The notes under the pieces were generated by a model that ran no database searches, was not told the origin of the DNA, and was given only the letters and a program-made list of their open reading frames with translations. This document shows positions 1 through 11,221 of a stretch of 64,000 nucleotides of DNA, one piece after another. This DNA comes from Phoma sp. XZ068 (Eukaryota > Ascomycota > Dothideomycetes > Pleosporales > Didymellaceae). Where the stretch lies: contig RBKR01000004.1 of NCBI GenBank assembly GCA_004835665.1, positions 806,001-870,000 of the forward strand, in the 5' to 3' direction. Both the position numbers and the translations under genes were made by a program. Every line of letters starts with the position of its first letter. The first letter of the stretch is position 1.

Positions 1-1149
1 GGCGTGGAGTTGTAGACATCCGCATGTGGTAATGCATAGGTATTATCTGCCAAGAACATGGTAGTCTGCTTGCCGATATCAGATACGTGCTCGGCGGGAT
101 GCTCGGTGGACGCCATTCAAAGTCTCACGGGGGATGGGAATCCGAGAAACCCATAGACAAAGCAGTCGCTGATAGCGTGCTTGCAGGCCCTGATAAGGTG
201 AGAGATACGGGGCTCGAGATACGAGGCAGGTTCAGCTACGAAGGATTGATGTCTGAAGAAGCTCAGCATGTCAGACTCACCCGATTCGGCGACCCGCATA
301 CAGTTCGCTTGGTGGTTGGCAGCGCGGCTATGCCGGGTTGGGTCGATATCAGATCAGGCTTTGTAGACAACGTGCAGCACCAGTGGCAACGTCAAGGCTC
401 AAGGTCAAGGTCAAGCGGCGGTAGTGGAAAAGAAAGGGGGATTCACAGCCAAACAATCTCTCTAGCCGTCGGTAAGATGGACACGAGGGCAGGGGAGATG
501 GGAGGATGAGTTGTTCGCTGGACGGTTGTCGCAGGGTTAGCCTAGGATTGCGGCCGTCTTGGTGCGAACCAGAGAGTGACACTTGCAGTGGAACCGTCTG
601 CTGCAGGCTGTCTCGGGCTGCAGCGTTACAAGCTTACGCGTGCGTCTGCAGCGCAGGCAGGTTGTTGGATTCGCAGCAGAAGTTGGGCGGGCGGGCTGCA
701 GGAGGGCAGGTAAAGGCGAGCGAACCGGGTGGGTTTGCTCATTAGAGCGATCGATTCAGCGGCCGAGCTTGGAAGACATGGACATGGGCAAGGCCATGGA
801 CGGGTGCGCGTAGAGACAACAACCATAGCGCACTCCTTTCCGGAGCAGCCCTCGACCTGACCTGAATACGCTCCTTTATCACCCGCGCCGCCGCTATTTC
901 GTGTGTGTTCTGCGTCTAATTTGAGCTGCTGTTCTGCGTCTAATTCGAGCTGCTGTTCTGCGTTTCCTCTGAGCGTGTTCTGAGGTCACCGCTGATCACA
1001 TCACACTCACAGCGGCGATCGAGCGATTGAGCAGCGACGGCAGCACACTGCTCGACGCTGCCCGCCTCGCAACAGGCACCGCTGATACCACGGCTCTTGC
1101 GAAGCACTCCCCCCGACTGCATGCCCACGGCCACGGGCTGCTCGCCGTC
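1..1149. other. Left flank and 5' region of the SSK1-like gene, no supported gene
   Basis: No open frame here has a recognisable protein or convincing splice structure. The last 250 bases probably hold the promoter and leader of the SSK1-like gene. They include a 24-bp near-perfect tandem duplication at about 908-955 (unit beginning TTCTGCGTCTAATT), with a partial third copy following it. A TTG-initiated extension of the downstream frame begins at 1027, but the first in-frame ATG is at 1150. Confidence 0.5.
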
Positions 1150-3726
1150 ATGAGCAGCATCAAGTCGTCGCGGCGCTTCCTGCCGCGCTTCCTGCGGCGG
1201 AGCAGCGCAACCAGCAGCACCACGCGCTCCAACGTGAGCAGCGCCGGCAGCGACGCAGGCCGGCGGGCCCCGAGCACGCTGCGGAAGAGCCTCTCGCTGG
1301 GCAAGCTGGCCGAGCACTCGGCGGCAGAGGTGCGCAGCAGCGACGAGCAGAGTGCAGAGGCCCGGCTGGTCAGGTCGGAGGTGCTGCAGAAGCCCGACGC
1401 TCGCGCCGAGCCGCCCGCGCTGCTCTCGCTGCACTCGCAGACGGCGACGGCCAGCCCCAGCAGCAGCTCGCCCGCGCACACAAGGGCCTCGACGACGACG
1501 TCCGCCGACGCGCTCGAGAGAGACGCGCCGCAGTCGACCGCCGCGGACTGTCCGCAGGTCACGCTCGAGGAGCCCACGCCGGTGCTGCCGCCCGTTGCAG
1601 CGCCAGCCAAGGCCGGCCCGCCGCCGTCGCCCGCGCGCTCGTCTGAAGCTGCCGCAGACCTGACCTCCGCAGACGAGCCCTCCGCAGACGAGCCCTCCGC
1701 AGACGAGCCCTCGGCAGCGCCAGTGCAGCCTCCACACCCAGCGCTCGAACTGCACCCACAACAAGCACAACACCCACAACACCCACAACACCCACAACAC
1801 CCACAACACCCACAACACCCACAACACCCACAACACCCACAACACCCACAACACCCACAACACCCACAACACCCACAACACCCACAACACCCACAACACC
1901 CACCCCCCGAGCGCCGCCAGTCCCTCGTCGCCCACGCCGATGCCCGCGTAATCCGCACGCTGCTGGCCCCCGACGCTCCCCTCGCGCCGCCGCCCGCCGA
2001 CTACTTCGGCGCCGTCCAGCCCGCCATCACCGCCGCCATGCTGCACCGCAAGATCTGGGTCAAGCGCCCGCACGCCTCGGCCACGCTCGTGCAGATTGGC
2101 GAGGACGACCTGGTCGACGACGTGCGCGACATGATCCTGCGCAAGTACGCCAACTCGCTCGGCCGCAGCTTCGACTCGCCCGACGTGTCGCTGCGCATTG
2201 TGCCGCGCGACCACGCCCACGGCCAGGAGCGCACCCTGGGCCCGGAGGAGGACATGTGCCGCACCCTCGACGCCTACTTCCCCGGCGGCCAGAACGTCAC
2301 CGAGGCCCTCATCATCGACGTGCCTGCCGCCCGCCGCACCCCCAAGCCCTCGCCGCGAGTACCCCTCTACTACGCCCATCACGACGACGCTCAACATACC
2401 CAGACCGAGTACTTTCCGCCCATGCCCATCGTCCAGCCGTCCCCCGCCGCCCTCGCCCACGGCGCGCCGCACGCACCCCACTCGATAGCCGTCCTCACCA
2501 ACGGCGGCCAGCTGCCGCCCCTGCCCTCGCCCGGCGGCGCAGCACGGCGCGTCCACCACAGCAGCCGGCCCAAGTACCCGCGCCACAACACGGCCTCGCC
2601 CACCACGCTCGCTGGCGGCATCCCCTCGTCCGCCACCAGCATCCGTCCCCCCAACCGCCCCCGCCACGACTCCTCTGCGTCCGCCGACAAGCACTCCCAA
2701 GCCTCGAACGCGCCCATACCCACGCCCCCTGCCCCGACCGACCCTCCCGTGCGTGCACAGCACGACGCCCCTCCTACGCTCCGCGTGGCCTCGCCCCGTC
2801 CAGACAAGAAGCGGCGGAGGAAGCCAGCGCTGGCAGAACCAGCGAGTCTGCCTGCTGGCCTTCTCGATGGCTCCGTGCCGCCAATCAACGTGCTGATTGT
2901 AGAAGACAACATCATCAACTTGCGTGTCCTGGGCGCCTTCATGCAGAGACTGAAGGTGCGCTGGCAGCGAGCCATGAACGGAAAGGAGGCAGTCACAAAG
3001 TGGAAGGCTGGTGGTTTCCATCTGGTCCTCATGGATATCCAGCTGCCCGTCATGAACGGTCTCGAAGCAACAAAGGAAATCAGAAGACTAGAGCGTGTCA
3101 ACAGTATCGGCGTGTTCAGCAGTGGCAGCAGCGAGGCACCCAACACAAGATTAGGGCACCAGAACGGGTCAGAGCTTGAGCTGGTCGAAGACGATAAGCT
3201 TGGCGAGAGGAATCTCTTCAAGAGCCCCGTCATCATCGTGGCCCTTACCGCTAGCTCCCTGCAGAGTGACAGACACGAGGCTTTGGCAGCCGGTTGTAAT
3301 GATTTCTTGACAAAGGTAAGATCCCACATCACCCACTTCAAATTCTACTAACACATCCAGCCCGTCAACTTCGTCTGGCTCGAGCGTAAGGTCAAAGAAT
3401 GGGGCTGCATGCAGGCCCTGATTGACTTTGATGGATGGCGGAAGTGGAAGGACTTTGCAAGTGACTCGGACAGCGCCAAAGACAAGGACAACAGCAAGAT
3501 GTCCACAAGCATGGCCAGCATTGCCCCTAACAAGCGACCTTCCAACGTCAAGCCCACTATACCGCACCTGGCACCCAACCCACCCGAGACGAACGGGTCG
3601 TCGTCAGGTTCGTTCTCGCAGGAGAAGGAAGACAAGAAGGCCAAGAGGAAGAGTCTAGTCCAGGCTCCACCAGCAGTGCTGGAAGACGAGAGCGAGACCC
3701 CGACTCCTGATGCCGACAGCACATGA
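1150..3726 (+). CDS. SSK1: SSK1-type response regulator of the HOG osmostress phosphorelay
   Basis: Two exons (1150-3315, 3361-3726) encode about 843 residues. The 45-bp intron has a CTAAC branch site and splits the receiver domain just after ...CNDFLTK, so the conserved PVNF segment lies in exon 2. The C-terminal receiver begins near residue 575 (INVLIVEDNIINLRVL). Its predicted phospho-acceptor is Asp629 in LVLMDIQLPVMNGLEATKEI, a wording characteristic of fungal Ssk1. In the family, Ssk1 takes phosphate from a histidine phosphotransfer protein and controls the MAPKKK Ssk2/22 of the HOG pathway. The first 570 residues are Ser/Pro/Ala-rich and probably disordered, with three SADEP repeats (about 1666-1710) and a 15-copy QHP tract. 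The start at 1150 (MSSIKSSRRF) is the first ATG; upstream in-frame sequence opens only with TTG. Confidence 0.9.
1768..1902 (+). repeat. 9-bp minisatellite, 15 perfect copies, coding for (Gln-His-Pro)15
   Basis: The unit CAACACCCA repeats head to tail fifteen times without a mismatch inside the SSK1-like coding region. It is in frame and sits in the presumed disordered N-terminal half. Perfect copies at the DNA level suggest recent slippage or gene conversion, so copy number is likely to vary between strains. Confidence 0.95.
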
Positions 3727-4470
3727 TCGTATCAGCCCTACACCCACGCCTGCCCTGGATTCCTTACATCCAGGAACACTGCACACACAAAAGTTCCCGG
3801 TTTAGATTGTACAAACTTCGCCTCGTCCGCCTTGCATCTGCGGTTCGTTTTGCATGTCCTGCATGTGGTTCCATATGTCAGCGTCTTCTGTCTTTAGCGT
3901 TTCGTTTGTTTGGAGACGACTGGTTTGGAGATGCTGCGCACTGTGTGCGCGCTGAGTTTTGACGGTTCAGAGTCCTCACACATGTAAGAGTTGGTATTGC
4001 TGTAGAGGAGAGTTAGGAGACCATTTGCGCCGCATGCATTTTGGACGCTGCGGTAAGAGAGGGGAAGAGAGAGATAGCACCGAGAAGATGGTACATACGG
4101 AGGTGCGAGTAATTGTAATCAAAGTACGAGACTTCCAGCCCACGCATTATTGAACATGCCATCCCCCACGACTCGTGAAGGCCTGGCCTGGCTGGCTCTC
4201 GGGATACCTTCAGGCTTGGCGGCTTCTTCTCCACAGATGCCCTACTCCACCATCCCCCATTCGTGTCTGTCGCCGTTCGGGGCCACGTCGGTCCTTTGCT
4301 GATACTCCACTTGCTCATCGCGTCACGCGGCTAACATACTGTACAAAGATAACTAGCGTAGTCCGTCTACCGTAGTCCATCTACCGTTGAGCACAACTAC
4401 ATTCCCACCCACCGTCCTGACATATTTACAAACACAATAATTAAAGAAACTCAAAAGTAGTTAGTTCATC
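3727..4470. other. Intergenic region between the SSK1-like and EthD-like genes
   Basis: This is presumably the 3' end of the upstream transcript and the promoter of the downstream gene. I see no gene, RNA or repeat that I can support. Confidence 0.5.
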
Positions 4471-5249
4471 ATGGCATCAGGCGCAGGAGTCCTATGGGTA
4501 TCATCCAAAATCACACAACCCTCCAAACTCAGCGTCGCTCAATTCGACGACTGGTACGAAAATGTGCGTACCTAACTAACCCTCCCTCCACTCCCTCCAC
4601 CCACCCACCTCCATCTAACTCCTCAAAGGAACACGCCCTCGAAGTCCTCTCCCTCCCCGGCATCCCCTCAGCAATCCGCTACACATCCAACCACCCTCTT
4701 CCAAACCCATATCTGATAACCTACGAATTCCCCTCCCTAGCATACTCTTCATCCCCGGCTTTTCTCGCCATCGCCACCACTCCCCCTCCCCAGTCTCTAA
4801 TCGAGCGAATCTACGATAATACCGCCTTCGATATCCGGTTTTACGCGGAGATTCCTTCCCCCGCGGCGCCCCACGCTTCCCCGGCGGAGATGGAGGCCGA
4901 TTTGCAATTAGCTAGTATCCAGCTTTCTCCCGTGGAGGGCCGGGAGGCAGAGTTCCTGCTGTGGTTTGCGAAGGAGCTTGCGGAGGGGCTGCAGAGTGTG
5001 AGTGGTTTTGTGAGGTTGAGGCGGTTTGAGTATGTGAGGGGGTTTGAGAGGGCGGGGAGTGTGGTTAGTTCGCCGGATAGGCCGGGGTATCTTGTGCTTG
5101 CGAAGTTTGAGGGGGAGGGAGAAGAGATAAAGGGGGAGGTGGAGAAGTGGGTTGCTAAGGGGGGGTTGGCGAGGGCGGAGGTGGGGTGGTTTGGGGTGAA
5201 GAGGGTTTGGGCCGAGGGGGAGGTGGAGAAGGTGGAGGTTGTGGAGTGA
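4471..5249 (+). CDS. EthD-like / dimeric alpha-beta barrel protein, function unknown
   Basis: Two exons (4471-4563 and 4629-5249) encode about 237 residues, with a phase-0 intron of 65 bp starting GTGCGT and ending CAAAG. The N-terminus carries QFDDWYENEHALEVLSLPGI, which resembles the opening of EthD/dabb-type small ferredoxin-like folds (a W-x-x-x-H pattern followed by a strand). These folds occur as one or two copies in small dimeric enzymes and stress proteins. A second such half may lie around residues 120-225. The last exon becomes very G-rich on the coding strand near its end, and its C-terminus is Glu/Val-rich. No catalytic residue can be assigned. The gene model is firm; the fold assignment is inference. 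Confidence 0.7.
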
Positions 5250-5998
5250 TGAAATTTAGCTTGGAGTCTGAAGAGTGGGCGGTGTAAGTGGAGAATGTGT
5301 AGGCGGCTGGGGACACGGAGAGGTTGGGGATGCGCCGTGATCTTGTTTCAGTCATACAGATTCAAGGTTGGATGGTGCGAGGTGAAGAAGCAAGGGCGGT
5401 GAAAGCTGAAGTGGGAAGATTGAGGAGGCGTCTTGATGGAATTCCTTTCTTGGAGTTTGGAAAATCAAAAAAATAGACTCTCAGCAGGGACAGCCGTGAT
5501 CAGAGCTGTTGCTGAGTCAGTACTTGCCTTACATCTCCACTGAAGAGGAGATGGTGATTCTCACTGCAGCAGAAACTCCTTTGCGCTTGAATTTCCTATG
5601 GCAAACCAGTTCACGTGGTTCAGTCAATCCTTCACGCGTCCACTCCAGACCAAGCATGGCACAATGTTGAGCAATGTTGGTGTATGCGCAACGCTTGCCC
5701 AACGCCTCTGCTTTGTTCTTTTTTGCAGCGTACAACCGTCTTTCACACACTGTGCATATCCATCAGTACGCAATGTTTGCCATGCTTTGTTCAAGCTTCT
5801 GATATAATCTACGGTATGCTCATAAGCCACTGAGTAATCTTGACTCTACCATCATTACGAATCCTGTTATAACTAACGTTGAGCTGAGAAGCTGTCGAGC
5901 AAGCTCTACTTCCATCACAAAATCCTGGTTAACAACCATGAGCTGAGAAGCCGTTGAGAATCTCCACTACATTATCGCGAATCTCTACTACTACCAAC
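5250..5998. other. Intergenic region with an imperfect local duplication
   Basis: No gene is supported. Close to the next start codon, at about 5877-5935 and 5936-5985, two imperfect copies of a segment containing GAGCTGAGAAGC followed by CTACTTCCA/CTACATTA lie in tandem. They fall in the likely 5' leader of the gene that starts at 5999. Confidence 0.4.
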
Positions 5999-7612
5999 AT
6001 GTGCCAGTTTACACGCATCCTGTGGACGGAATGTAACCATTTCAAACTGTCATGCACTCCAGAGCACACTCTACTCTGTCCAATGGCCAGAGGCTGCCAT
6101 ATACGACAGGGCGTCGATCCCGCACCCGCAAACTGCCACCAGCTTCCCACTGACGTCGGCGTCTCCGACGATGATGCCACCAACTTCTCACACGTGCAGA
6201 CTAATGCTATCCTCAGTTTCTGCGAGGAGTGCAAGGCCGATCCCGACGTAGCTCCCAATGTGTGCAAATATGACTACAAGTTGCCGGAGACTGAGGAGAG
6301 GGTCGAGTATCCAGACGAAGATATACAGCAAGTACAGCTTTATCGAGACATACTCAAGGCGCAGGAAACAAAGGCCGTGGCTGCCGCGAAGGAGTTTGAG
6401 GACCTTATTGCCAGCCAAGGCAGGCAGCTTGAAACCGCCATTGCAGCCATTGACGAGCAGGTCATGCGCAACGCACTCCTTGCGACCGGCAACACAAGGT
6501 ACCACGTCCTCTTTGCCAGAGCGCTCTTCGAGTGTGCAAGACTGCAGACCGCGTTGGAGATGTACGTACATCTTCGTGTGCCGGCCAGTGTGTTCGACCC
6601 ACTGTTCGCCCTGATGAGGGATAGAGTGCAGCTGGCTGATGACCGCCGCCGGCTCTTCTCTAGGCTTACTGACAGGCTTTCCAAGTTCGACCCAGAGACC
6701 AGAGCTTATGAAGCTTCTATTAACACGTGTGCAAACAAACTGTTGGCCAGGATGGGCTGGGCGGTGCCCCCTGATACGGACGATTTTGCGTACCTAACCG
6801 CTGAGGAGCCGTTGACTACCCCAACGCTGTTTGAAGCCAGAACGAGAGCGAGACGTGACTTACTCACAGGTCATGATCCCGCAAGGTCCGACACTCGTAG
6901 ACGTAGGCCATATTTTAACCTTGAGAGGAACATAAAGTCACTGAACGTTGACACGGAGGCAGCAAGACAGCCATCAGAAGAGCACCTCGGGCAAATACCG
7001 AAGCCTGAGATTGAAGTGGTGCCTCTTGAGGGCTCAGAGACACGCATGAGGTTGAGCCCACTAGGTGTTGGACGGGGTCCTTGGGGTATTGCAAGTATAC
7101 TCATGCGACATGAGAATATCAGGAACAACGAAGAGCAACTGCTAGGCACTCCCGAAGAGCGACAAACAAAGAGCCAAGCATCCGGTAGTCCAATGTCCCC
7201 TGGGAAAGGTGGCCGTACAATTGCCGAGACCGTAGCCCAAGTTGAGGATAAGGAGGAAGAACAAACACTTCCTGCAAATACAACATTTATTGGGATGGCA
7301 TTGTCTGATATGGATAGAGTACCCAGCTTTAACGATGGTAGTAACGCAGAAGAGGAACTTGATGAGAACACTGCCGGGAGAGAAGAACCACTTCCGAAAG
7401 ATGCCACGTTCAAGGGTGCGGCATTGCCGGCTACAGAAAGCGCCAGTGATAAGGGTAGCAGCGACAGGGAAGCAAGATTTGATGAGCAAATTTTAGAGAG
7501 GAAAGAGTCAGTGCGAAAGGCAGTGCAAAAGACAGTGCGGAAGAGGAAGAACAACGAAGAAACTTGGACCCGGGATAACAACGGTGGCCTGGCGAAGAAG
7601 AGGAAATCATGA
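5999..7612 (+). CDS. Uncharacterised protein with Cys/His-rich N-terminus and basic C-terminus
   Basis: Single open frame of 537 residues starting at the first ATG. The first 90 residues hold many Cys and His (MCQFTRILWTECNHF, then CTPEHTLLC, a C-H-I-R segment, CHQ and CEEC), suggesting metal binding. A likely coiled helix follows at residues 115-160 (ILKAQETKAVAAAKEFEDL...). The C-terminal third is acidic with two related segments 41 residues apart, one starting at LPANTTFIGMAL (residue 424) and one at LPKDATFKGAAL (residue 465). The extreme C-terminus (VRKRKNN...AKKRKS) looks like a bipartite nuclear localisation signal. There is no signal peptide. I do not recognise the family; the Cys-rich opening resembles lineage-specific Dothideomycete hypothetical proteins, but that is an impression only. 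Confidence 0.8.
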   Translation: MCQFTRILWTECNHFKLSCTPEHTLLCPMARGCHIRQGVDPAPANCHQLPTDVGVSDDDATNFSHVQTNAILSFCEECKADPDVAPNVCKYDYKLPETEERVEYPDEDIQQVQLYRDILKAQETKAVAAAKEFEDLIASQGRQLETAIAAIDEQVMRNALLATGNTRYHVLFARALFECARLQTALEMYVHLRVPASVFDPLFALMRDRVQLADDRRRLFSRLTDRLSKFDPETRAYEASINTCANKLLARMGWAVPPDTDDFAYLTAEEPLTTPTLFEARTRARRDLLTGHDPARSDTRRRRPYFNLERNIKSLNVDTEAARQPSEEHLGQIPKPEIEVVPLEGSETRMRLSPLGVGRGPWGIASILMRHENIRNNEEQLLGTPEERQTKSQASGSPMSPGKGGRTIAETVAQVEDKEEEQTLPANTTFIGMALSDMDRVPSFNDGSNAEEELDENTAGREEPLPKDATFKGAALPATESASDKGSSDREARFDEQILERKESVRKAVQKTVRKRKNNEETWTRDNNGGLAKKRKS

Positions 7613-7700
7613 GCGTAATGTGCGTCTTGAATAGTAATAGTTACGAAGAATAAAGACAAGAATCTCAAAGATGATCTAACTTTCAGTCTACAGCATTTCC

Positions 7701-8950
7701 TTACTTGTTCAGCGCGTTCACCTTCTTCGCGTGCTCATATACCAATGGCTTAGCCTCAGCATCATCCAAGTAGATGGTGAAGCCATCATTGTGGTTGCGG
7801 CCATACGAGTAGTCGCTGAAGCCAAACTGCCAGTACATATCGCTCATCTTCTCTTTCAAGCTGGTCTGCTGCCACAAGCCCAGAACCTCAACTCGTGTCT
7901 GGTTATCGCTCTTGCCGAGGTACTCTTGCCTCTTGTCATCGGTGAGCCATCCGTACTCCTCGTGGACAATGGGCTTCTTGGCCTTGCGGCCAGAGGCAGC
8001 GTGGTCCTTGATCCACTGGACGGTCCAGGGAACGGTCTTGCTCCACCAGTCGGGGTAGCTGTGGAATACGCCAAAATCGATGTTCTTAAGAGTAAGTTCC
8101 TTGTCGAAGTCGCCTCCGTCTGCGCCGTTGTAGGCCCAGTCGTCACTCTTGATGTTGAAACCTCCCTCACCTCCCCAGGTGACCAAGTGGTTCTTGTCAA
8201 GGCTCTTGATGTAGGTGCTCAACTCGTCGATCCACGCAGTGATAGTGTCGGGCGTGCAGTTGGTCGATCGAGGGAGGTTGCGGACACCATCAGCTCCGCA
8301 ACGCGGCTCGTTGGCGAGCTCCCAAGCCATGATGGCGCTGGAGTCCTTGTAGCGCTGGACAATCGCCTTGACGTACCTCTTGAAGGCGGCCTTGATCTTG
8401 GGGTCGCTGTAGAAATCGTCGTGGTACCTTCCACCCAGGTTGGTGGTGTAGACATCCATGCCACCATAGTCAGCCCAGTTGTTGGTCAGGGCGATGAGGA
8501 GCTTCATTCCCGTCTTCTCAGCTCCGGCAACTACTTTGTCGAATGGTGCCAGGTTGATCTGGGATGTGCCGTTGCTCCACCATTGAAGGACATGTTCCGT
8601 CTCGCCAGCACCTTCACCGCCATAATGCGGGAGGCCACCGGGAACTGTCGTACGGTTCTTGTCGTTGAAGCCCCATGTACGGAATACGTTCAATCCTGCC
8701 TTCTTGCCGGCTGCAAGACCTTTCACAACATCGGCAGCAGACTGGTAATGGTCAGGCCAATTCATTTGGATATTGCTTGGGGAAGACTTACGTCGCCGAA
8801 AGGGAAATAGTAGGCATTGCTACCAGCAAAATGGAAGTCCTTGCCATCAAGCTTGAAGGTGTTTCCCTTGGTAGTAACGAATCCTTTCTTGACTGCCGCA
8901 GCGGTCGCGCCGGAGGCAAGGAGAGCGGTAATGGCAACGTCACAACGCAT
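7701..8950 (-). CDS. Secreted endo-1,4-beta-mannanase, glycoside hydrolase family 5
   Basis: Exons 8950-8792 and 8741-7701 give 399 residues; the 50-bp intron runs from GTAAGT to ACCAG. A signal peptide is visible (MRCDVAITALLASGATAAA). The mature enzyme starts with FVTTKGNTFKLDGKDFHFAG and SNAYYFPF, typical of the fungal GH5_7 mannanase group. The catalytic acid/base is expected at Glu198 in WELANEPRCGAD and the nucleophile in the HEEYG segment near residue 314. The family hydrolyses internal beta-1,4-mannosidic bonds of mannans, gluco- and galactomannans outside the cell. There is no cellulose-binding module; the protein ends shortly after the barrel. The nearest intact minus-strand neighbour is another plant-wall enzyme (11222-12027). 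Confidence 0.93.
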
Positions 8951-10255
8951 CTTGAAGTTCCTGACTGGTGTCGAAGTCTGAGAGATTGAGCAGCCTCGAT
9001 ACCTTTCAAGTGCATACAAGGGACTTTACATTTGTACTTCATGAAATTATAGGCCAAGGCCGCGCTTGTCCGTTTCGGGCGCGGAGCACAGTACACATCG
9101 CTTCCTCCACGTCAAGGCTTAGTTTACCCCGGCAATTAGATTAAGATCGCACGAGCTAGTCATTGTGGAAGTGGTATGATTGGAGCCTTTTACCCGTTTG
9201 GCAGTTTCCGGGGCACATGGGGAAAAGACAAGGTCCAAAGACCTCATGGCCAAAACTCTTGGGCCAATCTTGGGATGTTCAGAGACCGCGGACTTGTAGC
9301 CGTTGAGAAACATGTTTACCGGTTCCTGGAGGCGAATGCATATACCGGGACTAGGCTGAGTCCTACAAACGTCCCATGCTCCTTTGAGTCCGGAGTGGTA
9401 TCAACTCGCTTGAGTTCGATGTCTTGTTCCTGAACGCGGCCGGCTTGGCTATCTCGGTCCTTACAAATATCCACAACTCGTATTTCATGGGGACAAGCGC
9501 AGTATCGACTGACTCAATTGCTTTTCAGACAGACCTGGACCAAAGAAAGGTACACCACCTTCTCCCCTTTTTTTCGAAGCTCAAATGTGAACAGCATCCA
9601 CTGTCACAAGCCTCATATCATAATTCAGCGCTGTTATTGCCACTGCTGGGGTGAAGATTTGGTAACGTAAACATGCCACCCTTCCTAATCTGCTGAAACG
9701 ACCTTCATCTGCTCAGGTATTGGCGGTACTGTGTAGGGAGTCGTGCAGCTCGGCCTCCGGAGTGCATGTAGGACAAGATTTGAGCGGACAAATTACGGCG
9801 GCAGACTGACAGACAGGGTACACGATGAGATGAATTGTGCGCTGTGGCGGCGTTGAAAGGAGGTGGATGGAGGAGAGCGACGTGCACAAGGATTAGCGAG
9901 GCTGACCCCACGTTTTGCGGCACCCAGCAAGGGTTTCCATGTCAATCCTTTGTCCTTGAAACTCAACATCGCTCTTCACATTTTTGGATCTATGGACTTC
10001 AGAAGCTAAGCTAACATATACTCTGGATTTCGACAGCACCATATCATAGACACCCATTCAGCTTCGACGCGATTGGCCGCCTTACTCTACGAACGCGGCA
10101 AAACAATATAGGCCATGAAGATCTGGGTGATCTCAGAGAAAGAGACTTGACAACCCAGTTGAAGACAGCATGATGCTAATAACTGCGGATTCGTTGTGGT
10201 CGCTACAAGAACACAGCATACCATAGGTACTTGTTTGCGAAGCTGACACCAGCCC
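8951..10255. other. Intergenic region upstream of the mannanase gene
   Basis: The first few hundred bases are presumably the mannanase promoter. Short open frames on both strands have no recognisable content, and I see no supported gene or RNA. Confidence 0.45.
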
Positions 10256-10493
10256 ATGCCTAGAACTCGTTCAGCCAATTACCGGAACCCTGGACGCGTC
10301 CCCAATTCCAGTTGACGATATAACATGATCAAAGAACGTAGCGAGCCGTATTTATCTCCTCAAGCTGCCAGGAGAACTCCGCGTCTGCATCTACAGCCAC
10401 CTATTAGGTCCCTTGGCACTACACCCTCGCAGACATCGTCTCCGATTGGATGACGTTACCATCGGCATGGCATTTAGCCATGAAGACAAATAG
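10256..10493 (+). pseudogene. Fragment of a fungal LPxELRxxIY-type (F-box-like) gene
   Basis: An ATG at 10256 opens MPRTRSANYRNP but stops after 19 codons. In another frame, from about 10325, the sequence reads LLKLPGELRVCIYSHLLG. This is the hallmark opening of the large fungal family of proteins with LPxELRxxIYxxLL, often called F-box-like. The frame closes at 10491-10493 after about 45 residues. The second frame has no ATG, and a stop lies just before it. In intact relatives the basic leader and the LPxELR motif are normally continuous, so this looks like a decayed copy with a frameshift and early stop. A missed short intron could join the two pieces, but no good GT-AG pair is evident. Confidence 0.4.
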
Positions 10494-11221
10494 CGAGAAT
10501 CCTTTTCCATGCAGACGATAGCTGTACCAAACGAACTTTTGGCCCTGTCGTTGTGTCATTGTTTCTTGTCACCAGGCATACAATGAAGTAGAACAGGGGC
10601 TTCTTCAGCGCCACTCTGACGCCTTCCGCGCTTCGTGCAGCATGCCAGTAGCAACACCACATGCAGCCTGAGATCTCACCATTAACCTGCATGGAAGATG
10701 CCAATCGCGTAGATGTCAGCGTCACAGGCACACACATCGCTACATCGCTAAAAATGCCTTCAGAACAAAAAAGAACGGACACTTCTCCTTTATGCATCAA
10801 ACTACTTTCGAAGAAATTAAGAAGAAGCCCGATCCAGCCTTTGAAGACGTCATTATCGCCCATTTCACTTATCTCCCTTCTTTCAGTTTATTCCTCACTC
10901 GCATAGAAAGAAACACGCTAAGTCCAAGACACAGAGCAACCTCTACCATATCATGTTTGAATCGTTTGTCAAGCATTTGGCCAGACGAGGCAAAAGTTAC
11001 AGAACTAAGCTCTTTGCAAACGGAAGATGGGGACAACATGTGTTCTGGCCTGTTGTGGGGCATATAATCCACTCCAGGTGTCCGGCGATGCCCACTATCG
11101 CTAGAGTACGGGTACAGGTTCTGAGGGCTTTCAGACAGTAAAAGTAATGGCAGGTGGGTGATGAGACGCTCCAATCAAATTGGGATGCGGCATTGTGTCT
11201 GCTTCTCTAGAGAAAAGATAT
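10494..11221. other. Intergenic region, possibly further remnants of the decayed gene
   Basis: Open frames of 60-130 codons on both strands overlap each other and have no recognisable domain. The first 70 bases could be read-through remnants of the pseudogene to the left. Nothing else is supported. Confidence 0.35.

Noticed and set aside
87..509. A 140-codon frame at the left edge
   Set aside because: No family resemblance and low-complexity Ser/Arg/Gly tail; overlapping frames on both strands are equally long.
1768..1902. CRISPR-like array
   Set aside because: The repeat has no spacers and is an in-frame 9-bp minisatellite in a eukaryotic coding region.
940..3021. A 693-codon minus-strand frame opposite the SSK1-like gene, containing many WVL repeats
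   Set aside because: It is the antisense shadow of the QHP minisatellite and GC-rich coding sequence; the plus strand has a proper receiver domain and intron.
7731..8810. A 359-codon plus-strand frame opposite the mannanase gene
   Set aside because: It mirrors the mannanase exon, whose signal peptide, catalytic motifs and intron are convincing; the opposite frame has no recognisable domain.
10474..10863. A 129-codon minus-strand frame
   Set aside because: No recognisable motif; it overlaps the end of the decayed gene and several other random frames.
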